From positions 1,357,739-1,421,738 of the forward strand of contig NW_023503307.1 of assembly GCF_014529535.1 (NCBI RefSeq): a stretch of 64,000 bases of DNA, given 5' to 3'. The notes below the pieces were generated by a model. That model was given only the letters and a program-made list of their open reading frames with translations. It searched no databases and had not been told where the DNA came from. Within the stretch, counting starts at the first letter, position 1; every line of letters begins with the position of its first letter. The position numbers were made by a program, and so were the translations under genes. The stretch comes from Bradysia coprophila (lineage: Eukaryota; Arthropoda; Insecta; Diptera; Sciaridae). This document shows, piece after piece, positions 22,261 through 33,420 of this stretch.

Positions 22261-23708
22261 ACCACCTGAAAAACATATTAAAATTTCATTGATGTTGACT
22301 GTCATTCTAATTGTTTCAAGAAAACTGTACTTCGTCTTAACAAAATTTAGTTAGGTGCTCTGTTCTTTTCTGACAAATCTGTTTCGTGACTTCTTCTTCT
22401 TTGAAATTACATCCCTTAATTAGCTTTTGTTTTACTCTATTCTTTTTTTTACTTATTTCAACCAGCACAATCATTCGTTTTGAACAAATAATTTCGTTTG
22501 GTTTTATTTTTGAGCCGAATAACACTCGCGGAAAGGTGAAATGCAACTTATTTTCTGATTTGGAAGTTGGTGTGGTTTGTGATTGTATAACAAATGAAAA
22601 TCCAGACTCTGTATTTTAGCATTTTGTTTTCAAGCCGCGTGCGCGTATCTAGCACAGAGCAGAATCTCCAAATCTAGATTTCCATTTGTTAAACTTAATT
22701 GTCTCTACTTAGTGACGAAAAGTAAAGAAAGTAAGGCAGCGTGATTGACATCTGACTTTATAGTAATTTACATAGATCATGTTTTGCTTAACTTGATCTA
22801 CACTTCGCATGTCACCATGTATTTTCATGGGTATAGGCATCAACATAGCAGTAGTACGTGGCGCCATCTAGGTTTTCATGAGTGAATCAATTCGAACAAA
22901 CACACAATTTGTTATTGTTGACTAAATTTAAGTTCAGCACCTCCGAGTGAGGCTAATCCCATTTAGTCCAATTCGATTTAGTCCAAGAGGTGCGGTCTCG
23001 TTTTCTATTGGAATGTCGACTTCCAAGTCTCACATGACTAAGAACCATTTAGTAAGGAGTGAGATCATGATGATTGATTGAAGTAAGCCCCTATATTCTA
23101 CGATGTCGTATTGTCATACTAAACAATAATTGTATTTCCAATGTATACTGTACAGACCATTGGGCACACGAGTACCATATGACGGCGAGTGTGAAATGTA
23201 CGTGAACGTGAGTAAAAACAAAAGAAAAAGAAATTTCCAATAAAAGAAACACTGACAGTGTTTGCAAACAAGAGAGAAAAAACTAGACAAGAAGAAAAGA
23301 AACATTAAATAAAGTGTTCAATTGGTCTCAATGCATTTTATAAATAAAAATGTTTTTTTTTCCACAAAATGCATCGATACGAAACAGCAGATAATCCGCA
23401 TTTCAATATTTATTTCTTTTATAATATTTCACTTAGAAATACATTTTCTATCAAATTAACATTTTTTGTTAACATGCGCGTGCTCACCACACTTTACAAT
23501 TTTTTTTCTTCTTCTTCTTTAAATAAATAATAATTTGTATTTCCAACTTGGCCGATTTTTCGCGTTCTAACAAATTACCGAAGCTAAAACAATTTCAACT
23601 GAAACATAATTACTTATGCAAAAATTAACACGCTCTAAAACGCTACGATTCTTAATAATCTGTCTAACTGCATAAAATACCGATGCAACTTCATCTGGAT
23701 CACAAAAC
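22261..23708. other. Upstream region of Osiris gene B
   Basis: No gene is supported. Two A/T-rich antisense frames near 22337-22619 are mutual shadows. Regulatory DNA for gene B is expected here but not identified. Confidence 0.4.
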
Positions 23709-23715
23709 TATAAAA
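23709..23715 (+). promoter_or_regulatory. TATA box of Osiris gene B
   Basis: TATAAAA lies 71-77 bp before the start codon at 23786. Initiator-like TTAGTT sequence lies at about 23750, some 40 bp downstream, which is slightly long, so the exact start site is uncertain. Confidence 0.5.
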
Positions 23716-23785
23716 TCCATCATCGCAACTACATCTCGAGCATTATAATTTAGTTAGTTTAAGGTGTTAAGAAACATAAGCGATA

Positions 23786-24580
23786 ATGGATTTACTCAGA
23801 TTTGGATACTGTGTTCTGCTAATTGTTGCAATTGTATCGGGACAAGAAGACAATTCATCATCGGCGAAAAGTGCGTTCAGCGCGATAACGAAAGTGTTCT
23901 CACAATGTGGAAGTGCTGATAATATTATCAAGTGTTTTAAGCTGCAAGCCATACGGCTCACAAATCGTGCACTTAAATTACAAAACATAAAACTAATGGA
24001 TGGAGTGTCGGTCATCAAAAGGAGCGGATATCGTGACAATCGATCGTACAAGGATAATTCGTTGGATGATAATGAACTAAATAGCTTAACGTCTCGCAAA
24101 TTGGACGAAATTTTGTACGAACGAGCCAGTAAATTGTTCGAAAGTCATCAATTGCAAGTCAATTTACCACGTCTGATGTCGTTCGGTCAAAACGAGGTCG
24201 GCAAATTTATCGAAGAAGGACGAAAGAAGAAGAAAAAGTATTTGGGACCGTTTCTGGCCGCCATTGCATTGAAGGCTGGTATTCTGAAAATGGCCTATCA
24301 TTCCATTGCAATTGTTGCCGGAAAGGCATTGATTATCGGTAAGATTGCGCTGGTGATAAGTGCAATTATTGGACTAAAAAAGTTGGTGGCACCGGAAGGA
24401 CATGAAAAGACCACATACGAAATTGTGAAACATCCGCACGTCCAACAGAGTCACAGCTATTCGTCGAGTCATGGTGAATACGATGGTCATGAAAGCGGCG
24501 GAGGTCAATATCATCGCAGCTTAAGTGAAAAAGAAATACAAGACCGTGTTTACAAAGCTCATGTACCTCACACCCAATAA
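23786..24580 (+). CDS. Osiris family protein (DUF1676), gene B, single exon
   Basis: An uninterrupted 264-residue frame, the only Osiris gene here on the plus strand and without introns. The N-terminus MDLLRFGYCVLLIVAIVSG is a signal peptide. C41 and C50 are the conserved cysteine pair. The DUF1676 core runs to FIEEG at about 141-145, then a basic RKKKKKY patch, then a hydrophobic helix of about 152-200 with AGKALIIGKIALVISAIIG. The tail carries YEIVKHPHVQ, a His/Ser/Gly-rich stretch and YKAHVPHTQ. The family is thought to act in secretory and endosomal vesicles of cuticle-secreting cells. AATAAA signals follow at 24622, 24774 and 24888. The ortholog within the family is not assigned. Confidence 0.97.
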   Translation: MDLLRFGYCVLLIVAIVSGQEDNSSSAKSAFSAITKVFSQCGSADNIIKCFKLQAIRLTNRALKLQNIKLMDGVSVIKRSGYRDNRSYKDNSLDDNELNSLTSRKLDEILYERASKLFESHQLQVNLPRLMSFGQNEVGKFIEEGRKKKKKYLGPFLAAIALKAGILKMAYHSIAIVAGKALIIGKIALVISAIIGLKKLVAPEGHEKTTYEIVKHPHVQQSHSYSSSHGEYDGHESGGGQYHRSLSEKEIQDRVYKAHVPHTQ

Positions 24581-25529
24581 CACCAGTTATCTAACTTACG
24601 GTAGAGAGAAGAAAAAAAACGAATAAAAACAACAACAACAAGTCAAGAGAGTTACTTACTTATTTATAATATACTTACATGTGTGCCGGTTATAACGATT
24701 TTTTTTTCTTTCATAAAATGCGCATAATACTTAGTTTTTCTTATTCATATTTTCGATGATATTATGTGTTAAATAAATGCAATCGAACCGATGCTTAATA
24801 ATAATAATTTAATTTTATGTATTTATTTTGTATATGATAAAGAAATTGAATAGAGTTAAGCTAAAATGTAGAATAGGCAAGTAATATAATAAAGTTTAAC
24901 ATGAATTAAGGTTAATTGTGATGATAATGTTTCCCTGATGTTCTACTCGAGTATAACGATAACTAAACTGATCACGCCCATATCTTTGTCGTGTCGAATT
25001 GATGCCGAAAATGACACTTCGCTGTGCATTTCGAAATATATTTCAATTCGTTCCGACGGAATTATCACTATATTTGACACACAGATCGAAATATGAACCG
25101 AGATCTTAATCTTTAAGGTATTAACAGAACGCAATCGAATCTTTTTTGGAACTATAATATGACTCCCTCTGGAATTACTTTTATTTTATCCCAAATGGAT
25201 CTGCTATTTTTAGCAGGAAAAGTAATTTTTCAGAATCAGAAATGAGAATTCCTTTTCTTGACGAGACCTTCAGTACTTCAATCGACAATCTTCCCACTGC
25301 TAAAATTCCTTCTTAATACCAGCTTAGTTTATTTTGTAACATTGCTGCAATGCTGCAAAGCAAATAGTTCCTCCAGGGATTAAAATACATTTATGAAAGT
25401 CGCCAGTTCAAACCTCAATAATTTTTTTTTGTGTACTGACTACAGGCAGAGTTGTTGAAAGTATTTTTTGTTTTCGAAACCAAAGATTAAGGGCATATTT
25501 TTTTGAATTGGAACTTTAGAGCCTCGGCA
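24581..25529. other. Downstream flank of Osiris gene B
   Basis: 3' UTR and intergenic DNA. Candidate AATAAA signals occur at about 24622, 24774 and 24888. No further gene is seen. Confidence 0.45.
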
Positions 25530-25812
25530 ATTTTCTGCTATCAAAATTTGTTCTCCGCCAATAACGGATTGGTTTTCCGGCTCTTTTCCGCAGTTTTTCC
25601 GGCTCTTTCCATCCCCGAAAGTTTTGGTTGTCCTCCCACATAACTCGGCGGTTCGCTGATGGTAAATTTTCAAAATCTGTAAAATCGTCTATCAGCGGAC
25701 GCCTGAGTTTCTATGGTGAACGAATAAAACATGCTGGAGATGATAGAGCGTAAAAAACTAAGGAACAAATCCGTTATTGGTGGAGAAAAAATTTTGATAG
25801 CGGAGATCGCCG
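25530..25812. repeat. Foldback repeat, about 45-bp arms
   Basis: CTATCAAAATTTGTTCTCCG then CCAATAACGGAT (25538-25571) pairs with ATCCGTTATTGGTGGAGA then AAAAATTTTGATAG (25769-25801). The interior of about 195 bp holds GC-richer repeated CTTTTCCG/TTTTTCCGGCTC phrases. Confidence 0.7.
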
Positions 25813-26417
25813 TAGAATATGGGTTTGAAAATGCAGACCTCCGCCAATTGCAATAGTTTTGTATGACCAGTTACCTCAGATCAAATTTTTAACACTTTGA
25901 GGCAATAGCACAAATTAAAGACCTTGTACATATGTTTGACATTGAAATGTGGGCAACATAGAGAGACTGAATTTCAAAATCCACCGAAACCCCGTGCTTC
26001 CATCTACATACAAAACTCGGTATGTGTACGAGCCAATCTTAATCTTTATTTTTCAAAACGCAGGCGGCAAAATAGCCACTTTGCTCCCTCCGCGGCAACT
26101 TCGGAAGCCTTTGTGAAAAACGTTGTGTTTAATTTATCTCGGGTAAAAGGTTGGAAATTGCATTTTCTCTGGTAACACACCCTCGAAACGCAATTTACAA
26201 CGTTTCTCCCTAATTGAACAAATAACTGTTTTCGAACAAATTTACATAACAAGGACAACAGCCTTATAAGCCGTCAAGTATTACTAAAACTTTCTAAAAT
26301 CTGAATGCCCTAGAAATCTAAAAACTTCACTTTTAATGTTGTTTCTTGTAGCTTGTTTAGTCCCAATTTTAATCCTTGAAGGGATTATATTTCTTCAATG
26401 ACCAGCTGGAATAAAAA
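25813..26417. other. Intergenic with a dispersed repeat fragment
   Basis: Bases about 25970-26045 (GAAACCCCGTGCTTCCA, then GAGCCAATCTTAAT) recur at about 52425-52485, indicating a dispersed repeat. No gene is supported. Confidence 0.5.
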
Positions 26418-26515
26418 ATCGAAAAAGCTAGTGGCACAAAGTCTCTTTGTTATACTGTGGCTATTGGCAAGCTTTGTGCCAATAGTCTCTTTCTTATACT
26501 GTGGCTACTGTGGCT
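26418..26515. repeat. Diverged unit of the palindromic 42-bp repeat family
   Basis: CTATTGGCAAGC then TTTGTGCCAATAG is a palindrome followed by TCTCTTTCTTATACTGTGGCT. This is the same layout as the arrays at 48675-48850 and 49450-49630, where CTATTTGCAC and GTGCAAATAG flank a short centre and are followed by TCTCTTTATAATACAGTT. Both palindrome arms differ from those arrays but still pair with each other. Confidence 0.65.
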
Positions 26516-27086
26516 GTTGATTCTATACCTTACCGGCAGACATTATTTCAACACAAAATTCCACTCATTTTTTAGCGTCAATTCTAAGCTTCATAAATAT
26601 ATTAAACACGAGACACTGATATTGATAATGGTTTTGTACCGAAGTCGCTCTACTAGCAAAGCAAATTGAGTGCAAAAGAACTATCTATGATGAAACCAGC
26701 ATGAAAATTTTAAGTTATGTGAGAACCTGACCTGACAGATCCAGGGATTCCACGCAAAATTTGAAGTAAAAAAGTGGAAAAGTGAGTAAAAATAACGAAA
26801 ATAGTTGCTGGAAATAGTTGATTTTCTGGTGAAAAAGTTGGTAGAAAAGTGAGTTTTAGGAACTTTTTAACCCAATTTTACGAGAAGTCAAAGATTATTT
26901 TACGAGTCAGTTTCTCCGGGATGAAGCCATAGGTGATTGAATTGCAGATAACTTTAATTTCACCAAACCAAATAGTTTTTAACGACTTAGCAAAATATTT
27001 TCAAATAAAGGAAAGTCTGCCTCCAATGAATTTTCAAAGACTTTTATCAAGTGTGGAAGAGGAGGCAGGAGGATACGTCCGACTCC

Positions 27087-27445
27087 TATGCAGTCATGAG
27101 AGCCGACCTTTTTCTTAAAGTCGGCTAAAGCCTCGGCTTGGGGTGTTGATGACGTTGTTGAGCTTTAGTGTCTTCAGCAATCCATGAGATATCAACTAGA
27201 GGAATCATTTTTTGAAGGTTTTAGCGATCGGCTGCATACAAAATTAAAGGTTTTTGGTCGGCTAAGGCCATTTTTTCGTATTTTCCCTAAAAAATGGCCT
27301 TAGCCGACCTATAACTTTTAACTTTGTATGCACCCGATCGCTAAAACCTTCAAAAAATGATTCCTCTAGTTGATATCTAATGGATTGCTGAAGACACTAA
27401 AGCTCAACAACCGTTTAAGAAAAAGGTCGGCTCTTATGACTGCTA
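27087..27445. mobile_element. Foldback element, about 160-bp arms
   Basis: Nearly the entire 359 bp is one hairpin. GCAGTCATGAGAGCCGACCT on the left pairs with the sequence ending AAGGTCGGCTCTTATGACTGC on the right, and the arms meet around AAATGGCC / GGCCATTT near 27270-27305. No coding capacity. Confidence 0.88.
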
Positions 27446-27693
27446 CTATGCTGACAAATCAGCATTTACAAAAATGTGAAGCATAAAAGTTCGTTACTCA
27501 AATACCACAAATTCGTTTGCCGAAAGAGGCTTAACGTTGAACGCCTTTTGCATTTTTGTTACTGTCTTAAAAACGTAGGAGGTTAAAATTTCTGAGGCTA
27601 GGGAAAGGCTAGGTCGACGGAATTTTCGTTTTCAGAATTATACCTCTTGGATGAAGTTCTCTTCCGGTAATTTTTAAGTCAATTCTATTTTTA

Positions 27694-28911
27694 GACCCGT
27701 ACGAAGTACTGGGGTCTTATAGGTTTACGCATACGTTTGTAACACGTCGAATTGGACTCCCTGAGTAAGGGGAAACCTATTGTGGTTGTCTAGAGATGCC
27801 AAATCCGCGAAAAAAAATGTCCGTCTGTCCGTCTGTCCGTCTGTCTGCACGATAACTTGAGTAAAACGCATCCGATTTTGAAAATTCTTTTTTTTCCCGT
27901 TTGGTAATGTCAAAAGACAGGCTAAGTTCGAAGATGAGTGATTTTGGATCGACCCCTCCCGAGCTGTGGCCCAATAAGTGCTTTACGGTTTTTCGAAGAT
28001 ATCTCCGGACATTTAAACGTTAAACTTGTAAGTGATACGTCAAATAAAAGGTATTTACAATACCGATCGACAAAAAAAAAGTTTATGGAAATCGGATGAC
28101 CGACTCGTGAGTTAGACCCCTTGGTGTGGAACAGGCACAGGGCGGCAAGCAGTTTTTGCTTGTAGGTCGGCCACATTTGAACATATTTCGTCTGTTTTAG
28201 CTTTATTAGATAGATATTGACCGTACCAATCAGGGAAAATTTTTTTTATGAAATTATGTTCTCCGGAGCGTGAGCTAGGTCTCTTGGAGTGAGCTCTTAT
28301 CTGGCTACTCGGAAGTACAGTGAACGTGGTGTATTTTGACAATATCTCGAGTAAATTTTGACCGAATTTCATGAATTTTTTTTGTTTGAAAGGTATTAAC
28401 GAATGTAAAGCGTCGGTACTATTTCCGGTCTCCTAACAAAATGGCTGCCGGCGGCCATATTGGATTTTAGTAAAATAGAAATATCTTGGGAAAAATGATG
28501 CTTAGAGAGTTTCTGTTAACATGGAAATAATTTGTTATGTGTGTGGGGTTTCAGGGATTCCATATACGGACATCTATATATACCTATATACAGCTATATT
28601 GAGCTATATACAGGCATATAGAGCTATATAATAGCATATATGTTCCTCTGTGAAATGTTTATTTATAGTGAAATATAGTTAAATATAGCGGTATATAGCT
28701 GTTTAAATAGGAATTTATGAAATTTGTCTTCGTACGGGGCTGTCTATATTGCCTCCGGCAATTTAGTTGTATATGATAACAAGGCAAAGAGTGGATAATG
28801 TAAGTGATTTTAAAGGGAGAATAATTTTTCAGCAGAGAAGAAAATGAAGTAAGAGAAATGAAGAGTTTCACATTAAAGGCTTTTGATACGAATAGGTGTT
28901 TCGTACGGGTC
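27694..28911. repeat. Dispersed repeat family B, full-length copy (1.2 kb)
   Basis: Perfect 12-bp inverted ends GACCCGTACGAA and TTCGTACGGGTC define this copy. Inside are a CCGTCTGT microsatellite (27823-27845), an AGCTATATA-type tandem stretch (28563-28700) like that beside the retrotransposon at 3823-6033, and the mini-hairpin TTGCCTCCGGCAA. Partial copies lie at 13743-14045 and 55700-56430. Overlapping frames of up to 86 codons on the minus strand show no known domain. Confidence 0.8.
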
Positions 28912-30067
28912 GGCGTTAGCTATGTTTTTAATCTATCTTCAAAATGATGTTAACACTATTATAAAGACTTCCGGATGCTGGCTATAAACAAAACTACAGC
29001 CTTCAGTTTCAGGTCAATATACTGGAGCCTAAGGTTCGTTACGATGAATGGAAGGATTGCGCAAATGACTTAGTGCAAGTTATACATTAAGCGCTTTTAA
29101 GTTATAAGCCATGCTCATAAATTATGTAACACAAAAATCTGGAGTTTGTCGACGCGAAATGTATGGGAATTTAAAAAAATGTTCCCCTCATAAATTGCAA
29201 CTAAATTTTTAAAAACTTAAAAAAATATCAAAAATGTCGAGGTTGATCAAAGTTTTAGATGTTTTGTAAATTTACCTATAACTTATAAGAGCCTGACTTA
29301 AAACTTATAGGCGCCTAACTTATAACTTCGACGAATTTATTTGTGCAATCCTTCTAATAAAATTAAAAAGAGATGCACTTATACAGTTTTCGATTCTTTG
29401 AGTCTTGTTTTTGTGCCCGAACTCGTAACATCATATCGCCACTTTTTCTTGTTGTTTTTAAGTTTTATCTAACTTCACTTGACCTAGCAGATTACCTGGA
29501 AAGTTTGTGTGAATGTTTGAGGCTACCTGAAACTTGACCTGACAGGTTTGAGTGAAACCACACAAACCAGGTTCTTTTATCTAGGTCCTATTACCTGCAC
29601 AGATTTGAACTTTCAGGTCGAACTACATTTAAGCCGCTGTTTCGCCGGTCGACCCATTTAAAGCTATATTTTTCACATTGGAGTAAATGACACTTAAAAC
29701 AGAAAGGTTGAAACCATAGGTAAAAGGTGCATTGATGCATAAAATATTCATCCAATGGTGCAAATACTTAGCGGAGATACGTAAGTTCATCTTAGACAAT
29801 ACTAAAGTGAAAGAATACTCTTGTAAAATGTTTTTGCAACGGACTATATACTACCCTAGAAACTTTTAATATAAAATTTCTAGCGCCGCAGGCGAAATTC
29901 TACAATTCTAACATGTTTTCTACTCTACTTTAATTGATTTAAAAAAAAGTGAGTAAAGGGTCTGAAAATAGTTGAAAAAAGTGAGAAATCAAGCAAATAG
30001 TTCCTCACTTTTTCAGATTTTGAAAATAGTTGAAAAAAGTGAGAAAAGTGAGTGCTTGGAATCCCTG

Positions 30068-30614
30068 CAGATCTGAATACGTTCTAAAATTGTCTAGAAA
30101 GACCTGAAATTTCACCACTTAGGTCAACTGGTTTGACTTACATTGGTGAATATATTCGCAACTTTGCTAACGATTAAATTGGAATCGATGGCTTTATGGT
30201 TAGTGCGTTTTAATACATTACCGACGATGATAGTACAAACCTGAAGAGAACTTCAGCTTCAACTATGGCACAATCACATATAACATGAAGCAATTTGATC
30301 GAAATTATTTCCCATTCTCTAACTTCACGAGCATCAGCATAACAAGATGATTTTATATTGTCGCATTATGTTCTTCTGTAATATTAACATACCTTCCACT
30401 TGTGTATGTGAAGCAATGTTCATTGAATGACTCTTGTACCGTCCTATTATCTTAAAATAACTTTTCATTCTGTTATCATCTGTGTTTTGTGTCCGTTTTA
30501 CTTTCGTTTGATTCATTAACGAAATTGAGTGCAATAAATACAAAGTACGAAATGTGGGTAACGATATTATCGTTTTGCTTCCTTGTACCCACTTCAGCTC
30601 ACGTAATGGCATTG
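30068..30614. other. Intergenic, no gene seen
   Basis: No gene is supported. A 92-codon minus frame at 30334-30612 is compositionally ordinary and lacks features. Confidence 0.4.
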
Positions 30615-31190
30615 GATACTTTGAAAGTAACTAATTACATGAGTTAACAATTTTGTGATAAAATCAAGCTCACAAAAATATTTTTCATTCCTAGGACCCG
30701 AAAAGTACGACTTCGTCGTACATTTTATCCGTCGGATGTGAAAAATATTATTCGTACCACGTACTAAAAGTCTTTTTTAGCGTATTCGATTCCAGACCTC
30801 GCCTTCGGCTCTGTCTGGAAACATATCACACGATAAAAAAGAATTTAAGTACTAGGTACGAAATATACTTATGAACAGCTTGCTTCGGTAAATGTCTTTT
30901 TGACAAATGTAGAGTAATATATCCGAGCCGAAGCCGAGGTAAACAACCACACTTGTCGAAAAACGGCTACTGACAAAAGTTAAACTCAACAACACTTGAG
31001 TGAGTTTCCGAATATCACAAGTTTCTTTTCGAATTAAAGAATTACGTACCAGCAAGTAATGTATTATGGTTTATTGTCTGCCCAATGCGAAAGTTAATTA
31101 AGTAAAATGAATCGAAAATATTCTTTATGTAATGGATAATTTTCGCAGTGCACAAACCGCTATGTAGTGGTCAACTTTCGCAAAGCTCAG
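30615..31190. repeat. Dispersed repeat family A, copy 2 (reverse)
   Basis: Reverse-orientation homolog of 1135-1499, longer by an insert at 30690-30860. The insert contains the hairpins AGTACGACTTCGTCGTAC and CAGACCTCGCC then TTCGGCTCTGTCTG. Shared blocks include CCGAGCCGAAGCCGAGGTA and TTTCGCAAAG. Confidence 0.75.
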
Positions 31191-31553
31191 GCAATAAAAT
31201 CTTATTTTGAAGTTTTATATTTTCAATAAATAGGATAATTTCAGTAGGACATCAAGATTATAGCACTGATTACAGCAAATGGTACTCAATCAACGTATAT
31301 ATGCTCGCAATTGCAATGTTATCAATACACGCGTCTGTCACATATTAAATGGTAACTCTCACCCACAATTTACTCTTCGGAAATATTGAAACTTGAATTT
31401 TGATATTTTCACATAATTTAATTCGAAAATTTTGGTAATTGTCAATAAATAAATAAATAATTTAAGTGAGTAATTCAATGTAATATTCACCAATGACGTG
31501 AAATCGGAATGGAACTAAGTTTTCACGTCATTGAAGTTCACACTAAAGCCGAT
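31191..31553. other. Downstream flank of Osiris gene C
   Basis: AT-rich flank. TTTTCACGTCATTG (about 31520) and CAATGACGTGAA (about 31491) form a short inverted repeat. I see no minus-strand AATAAA close to the stop. Confidence 0.4.
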
Positions 31554-32375
31554 TTATCGGAATCGTCTCTTGCCACCTCTATAATCTTCAATTTGTAATT
31601 CTGTATCATCATAAACGTTGTCCCTCAACGGTAGAATGCTACGCTGCCATCCGCTCGACGGCCCACTACTGTGATGCTCGCTGTAGTGATCAACGGGCTC
31701 AGTATAAATTACATGATCGTTACTTGAATTGGTCGTTGCATGTTGAGATTTCTTGAGGGCAATCTACATATTATTACGGGAAGTTCAAAATTTTAACGGA
31801 ATAGTTTAGTCTTACCGTTGTCGAAACGAATAGTGCTATCTTTGCCAGAATCAATGCTGCGGCGGCGACAAACGCAATTTTTCCCAATACCATCTGAATA
31901 ACCACAGCTGCTACAGCCAAACCACTCATCAGAAACATACCGCCACCGTGTTTGTTCTTTCTACGTCTTCCTGCTCTACCTGCTACAAATTTTTCACGTT
32001 TTTTTTGGCTTTCAGGTAAATTTCAAATACGTTTAAGTGAATACCTTCTTCGAGTGGATTCAAACTGAATTGGATGTGTTTTGACTGAACTAAATCCTCT
32101 AGTTTCCCCATGAACGTAGAGTCATGATCACTTCGACTTTGAAATTCTTTGGGAGGATTCGGTTCGATTGCAACATAGTCGTTAAGGTACCACGTTTTAT
32201 TATCCTGAATAGCACTGTCCATAGCCACGAAAATATTATTTTGAATGCACTTCACTACATCGGAACTGAACAAACATTTATTTATCGGTGTCGAATCCGT
32301 GGAAGAGTTAGCCATTTGCGATACAGCGAAATGAATGACGGAATAAAAAAGCACAAGTTGCAGGTAATTTGCCAT
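31554..32375 (-). CDS. Osiris family protein (DUF1676), gene C, three exons
   Basis: Exons 32045-32375, 31816-31979 and 31554-31763, with introns of 65 and 52 bp, give 234 residues. The start at 32375 gives a signal peptide (MANYLQLVLFYSVIHFAVSQ); the ATG 12 codons upstream would bury it. C34 and C43 are the cysteine pair. Exon 1 ends at NPLEEG, the same junction as in genes A and E. Exon 2 begins RAGRRRKNKHGGG and carries the hydrophobic helix (SGLAVAAVVIQMVLGKIAFV, then AAAALILAKIAL). Exon 3, starting IALKKSQHA, has the tail with SSGPSSGWQRS and ends GGKRRFR. The intron-1 acceptor is TAGCAG, so splicing could start exon 2 at 31979 or 31982, the latter inserting one residue. Exons 2 and 3 are too short for simple frame scans; reading frame, splice sites and family layout all agree. 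Confidence 0.93.
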
Positions 32376-32987
32376 TTTTCGGTCTAAACTTGTTGAAATA
32401 TCTGGTGACACTAGTCAAACTTGTCAAGTTGGTTCGTTCAAAGATAGCAAGTGAATGATTTATTACTTTGTGATGAATGCTTCAAGAACAGAAATAATTA
32501 CATGGCATTAGATTTTGAATTCAGCCAAAAAATGATGTACAGAGATGATATCGTCGATATGTTCGGCCTAGTTATTTTGCGTAAAATGGTAAATAATATG
32601 AATCAAAATTTTAAGACAAAAAAAAACTGCTGTGATGTATGACATCAATTATAGCGTATAGCGCAATAGAAACCATTTGTCTATCGGAATAAGTTGATCT
32701 AAATGATTTAACGGAATTTTGTGATATTTTCTCTCTTATTCTTAATATTGTGTTTCGTTTTTACTCCATCTTAAGCGACGCTGAATTCAAGCAAAGAATT
32801 TTATTTTGACATGTTTCTGACTAGATACTTACCTTAAGAGTTTATCAGTTAGAAGATCTCAGACATCAAAGGAAAATATTCTTAAAATCGAAAGGGAAAT
32901 GGATCATACCTAAGGAATTCATCTGAAAAACAGCCTACCGAAATTGTACCTATTTTACAGTTGATGTGTCAAGGTTAGTATTGAATC
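32376..32987. other. Upstream flank of Osiris gene C
   Basis: Promoter region of gene C. A divergent plus-strand frame at 32451-32642 (63 codons, with LLLCDECF) has no supporting feature and is not called. No clear TATA box was found near the expected start. Confidence 0.4.
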
Positions 32988-32994
32988 GTCGAAT

Positions 32995-33413
32995 CAACGC
33001 ACTCCAACAACAGGCACAAAGAACAGATTTTTTTTCAAGGTTCTGAAAGAACAGGTTAAGACACTTTCGAGTTGATCACGAAGGCACACCGCCTCCAAAT
33101 CAAAATTTTCCTGTAGCGCCAACTAGGTTTAGAAAATTTTATATGACGTTTTCAACTTACAAAAAAAAATGTTTTCAAGTTGACTTTTCAAACATGCCTG
33201 AATTGTCAAGATTTGTGTTTCACCTGCCTTCGTAAGTGTCTTAACCTGTTCTTTCAGAACCTTGATTTTTTTAACGGTCATTTGACCTCTTATTTTGTAT
33301 GGAACGTCCGTAACGTAATGGCCCATACCAACATAAAGAAACTGAATTTATATGAGAATTTTAGACTACTGTGTCTTTATTTCGGTTCTCGTACCTGTTC
33401 TTGGAGTGCGTTG
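32995..33413. mobile_element. CAACGCAC-family MITE with exact 7-bp target duplication, carrying a nested element
   Basis: The ends CAACGCACTCCAACAACAGG and CCTGTTCTTGGAGTGCGTTG are inverted. The direct repeat GTCGAAT occurs at 32988-32994 and 33414-33420. The inner part is occupied by another hairpin element at 33036-33264. Confidence 0.92.
33036..33264. mobile_element. CAAGGTTCTG-type foldback MITE, nested
   Basis: The ends CAAGGTTCTGAAAGAACAGG and the complement ending TTCTTTCAGAACCTTG, with long arms through GGTTAAGACACTT, match the element at 47272-47513. The flanks are poly-T (left) and ATTTTTTT (right), an almost exact 8-bp duplication. It sits inside the 32995-33413 element, so it inserted later. 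Confidence 0.8.
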
Positions 33414-33420
33414 GTCGAAT

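Larger units (their letters stand above)
26742..30067. mobile_element. Possible 3.3-kb composite element with CAGGGATTCCA ends
   Basis: CAGGGATTCCA at the left and TGGAATCCCTG at the right are perfect 11-bp inverted ends, flanked by the direct repeat CAGATC (26736-26741, 30068-30073). Both subterminal regions carry AAAATAGTTG / AAAAGTGAG phrases. The inside holds a foldback (27087-27445) and repeat family B (27694-28911). No transposase is recognisable. A third CAGGGATTCCA at 28552 makes the exact limits uncertain. Confidence 0.5.

Noticed and set aside
22386-22619. 77-codon plus frame with a hydrophobic start (SFCFTLFFFLLIS)
   Set aside because: The N-terminal hydrophobicity comes from a T-rich run, an antisense frame of equal length overlaps it, and there is no promoter or family signal.
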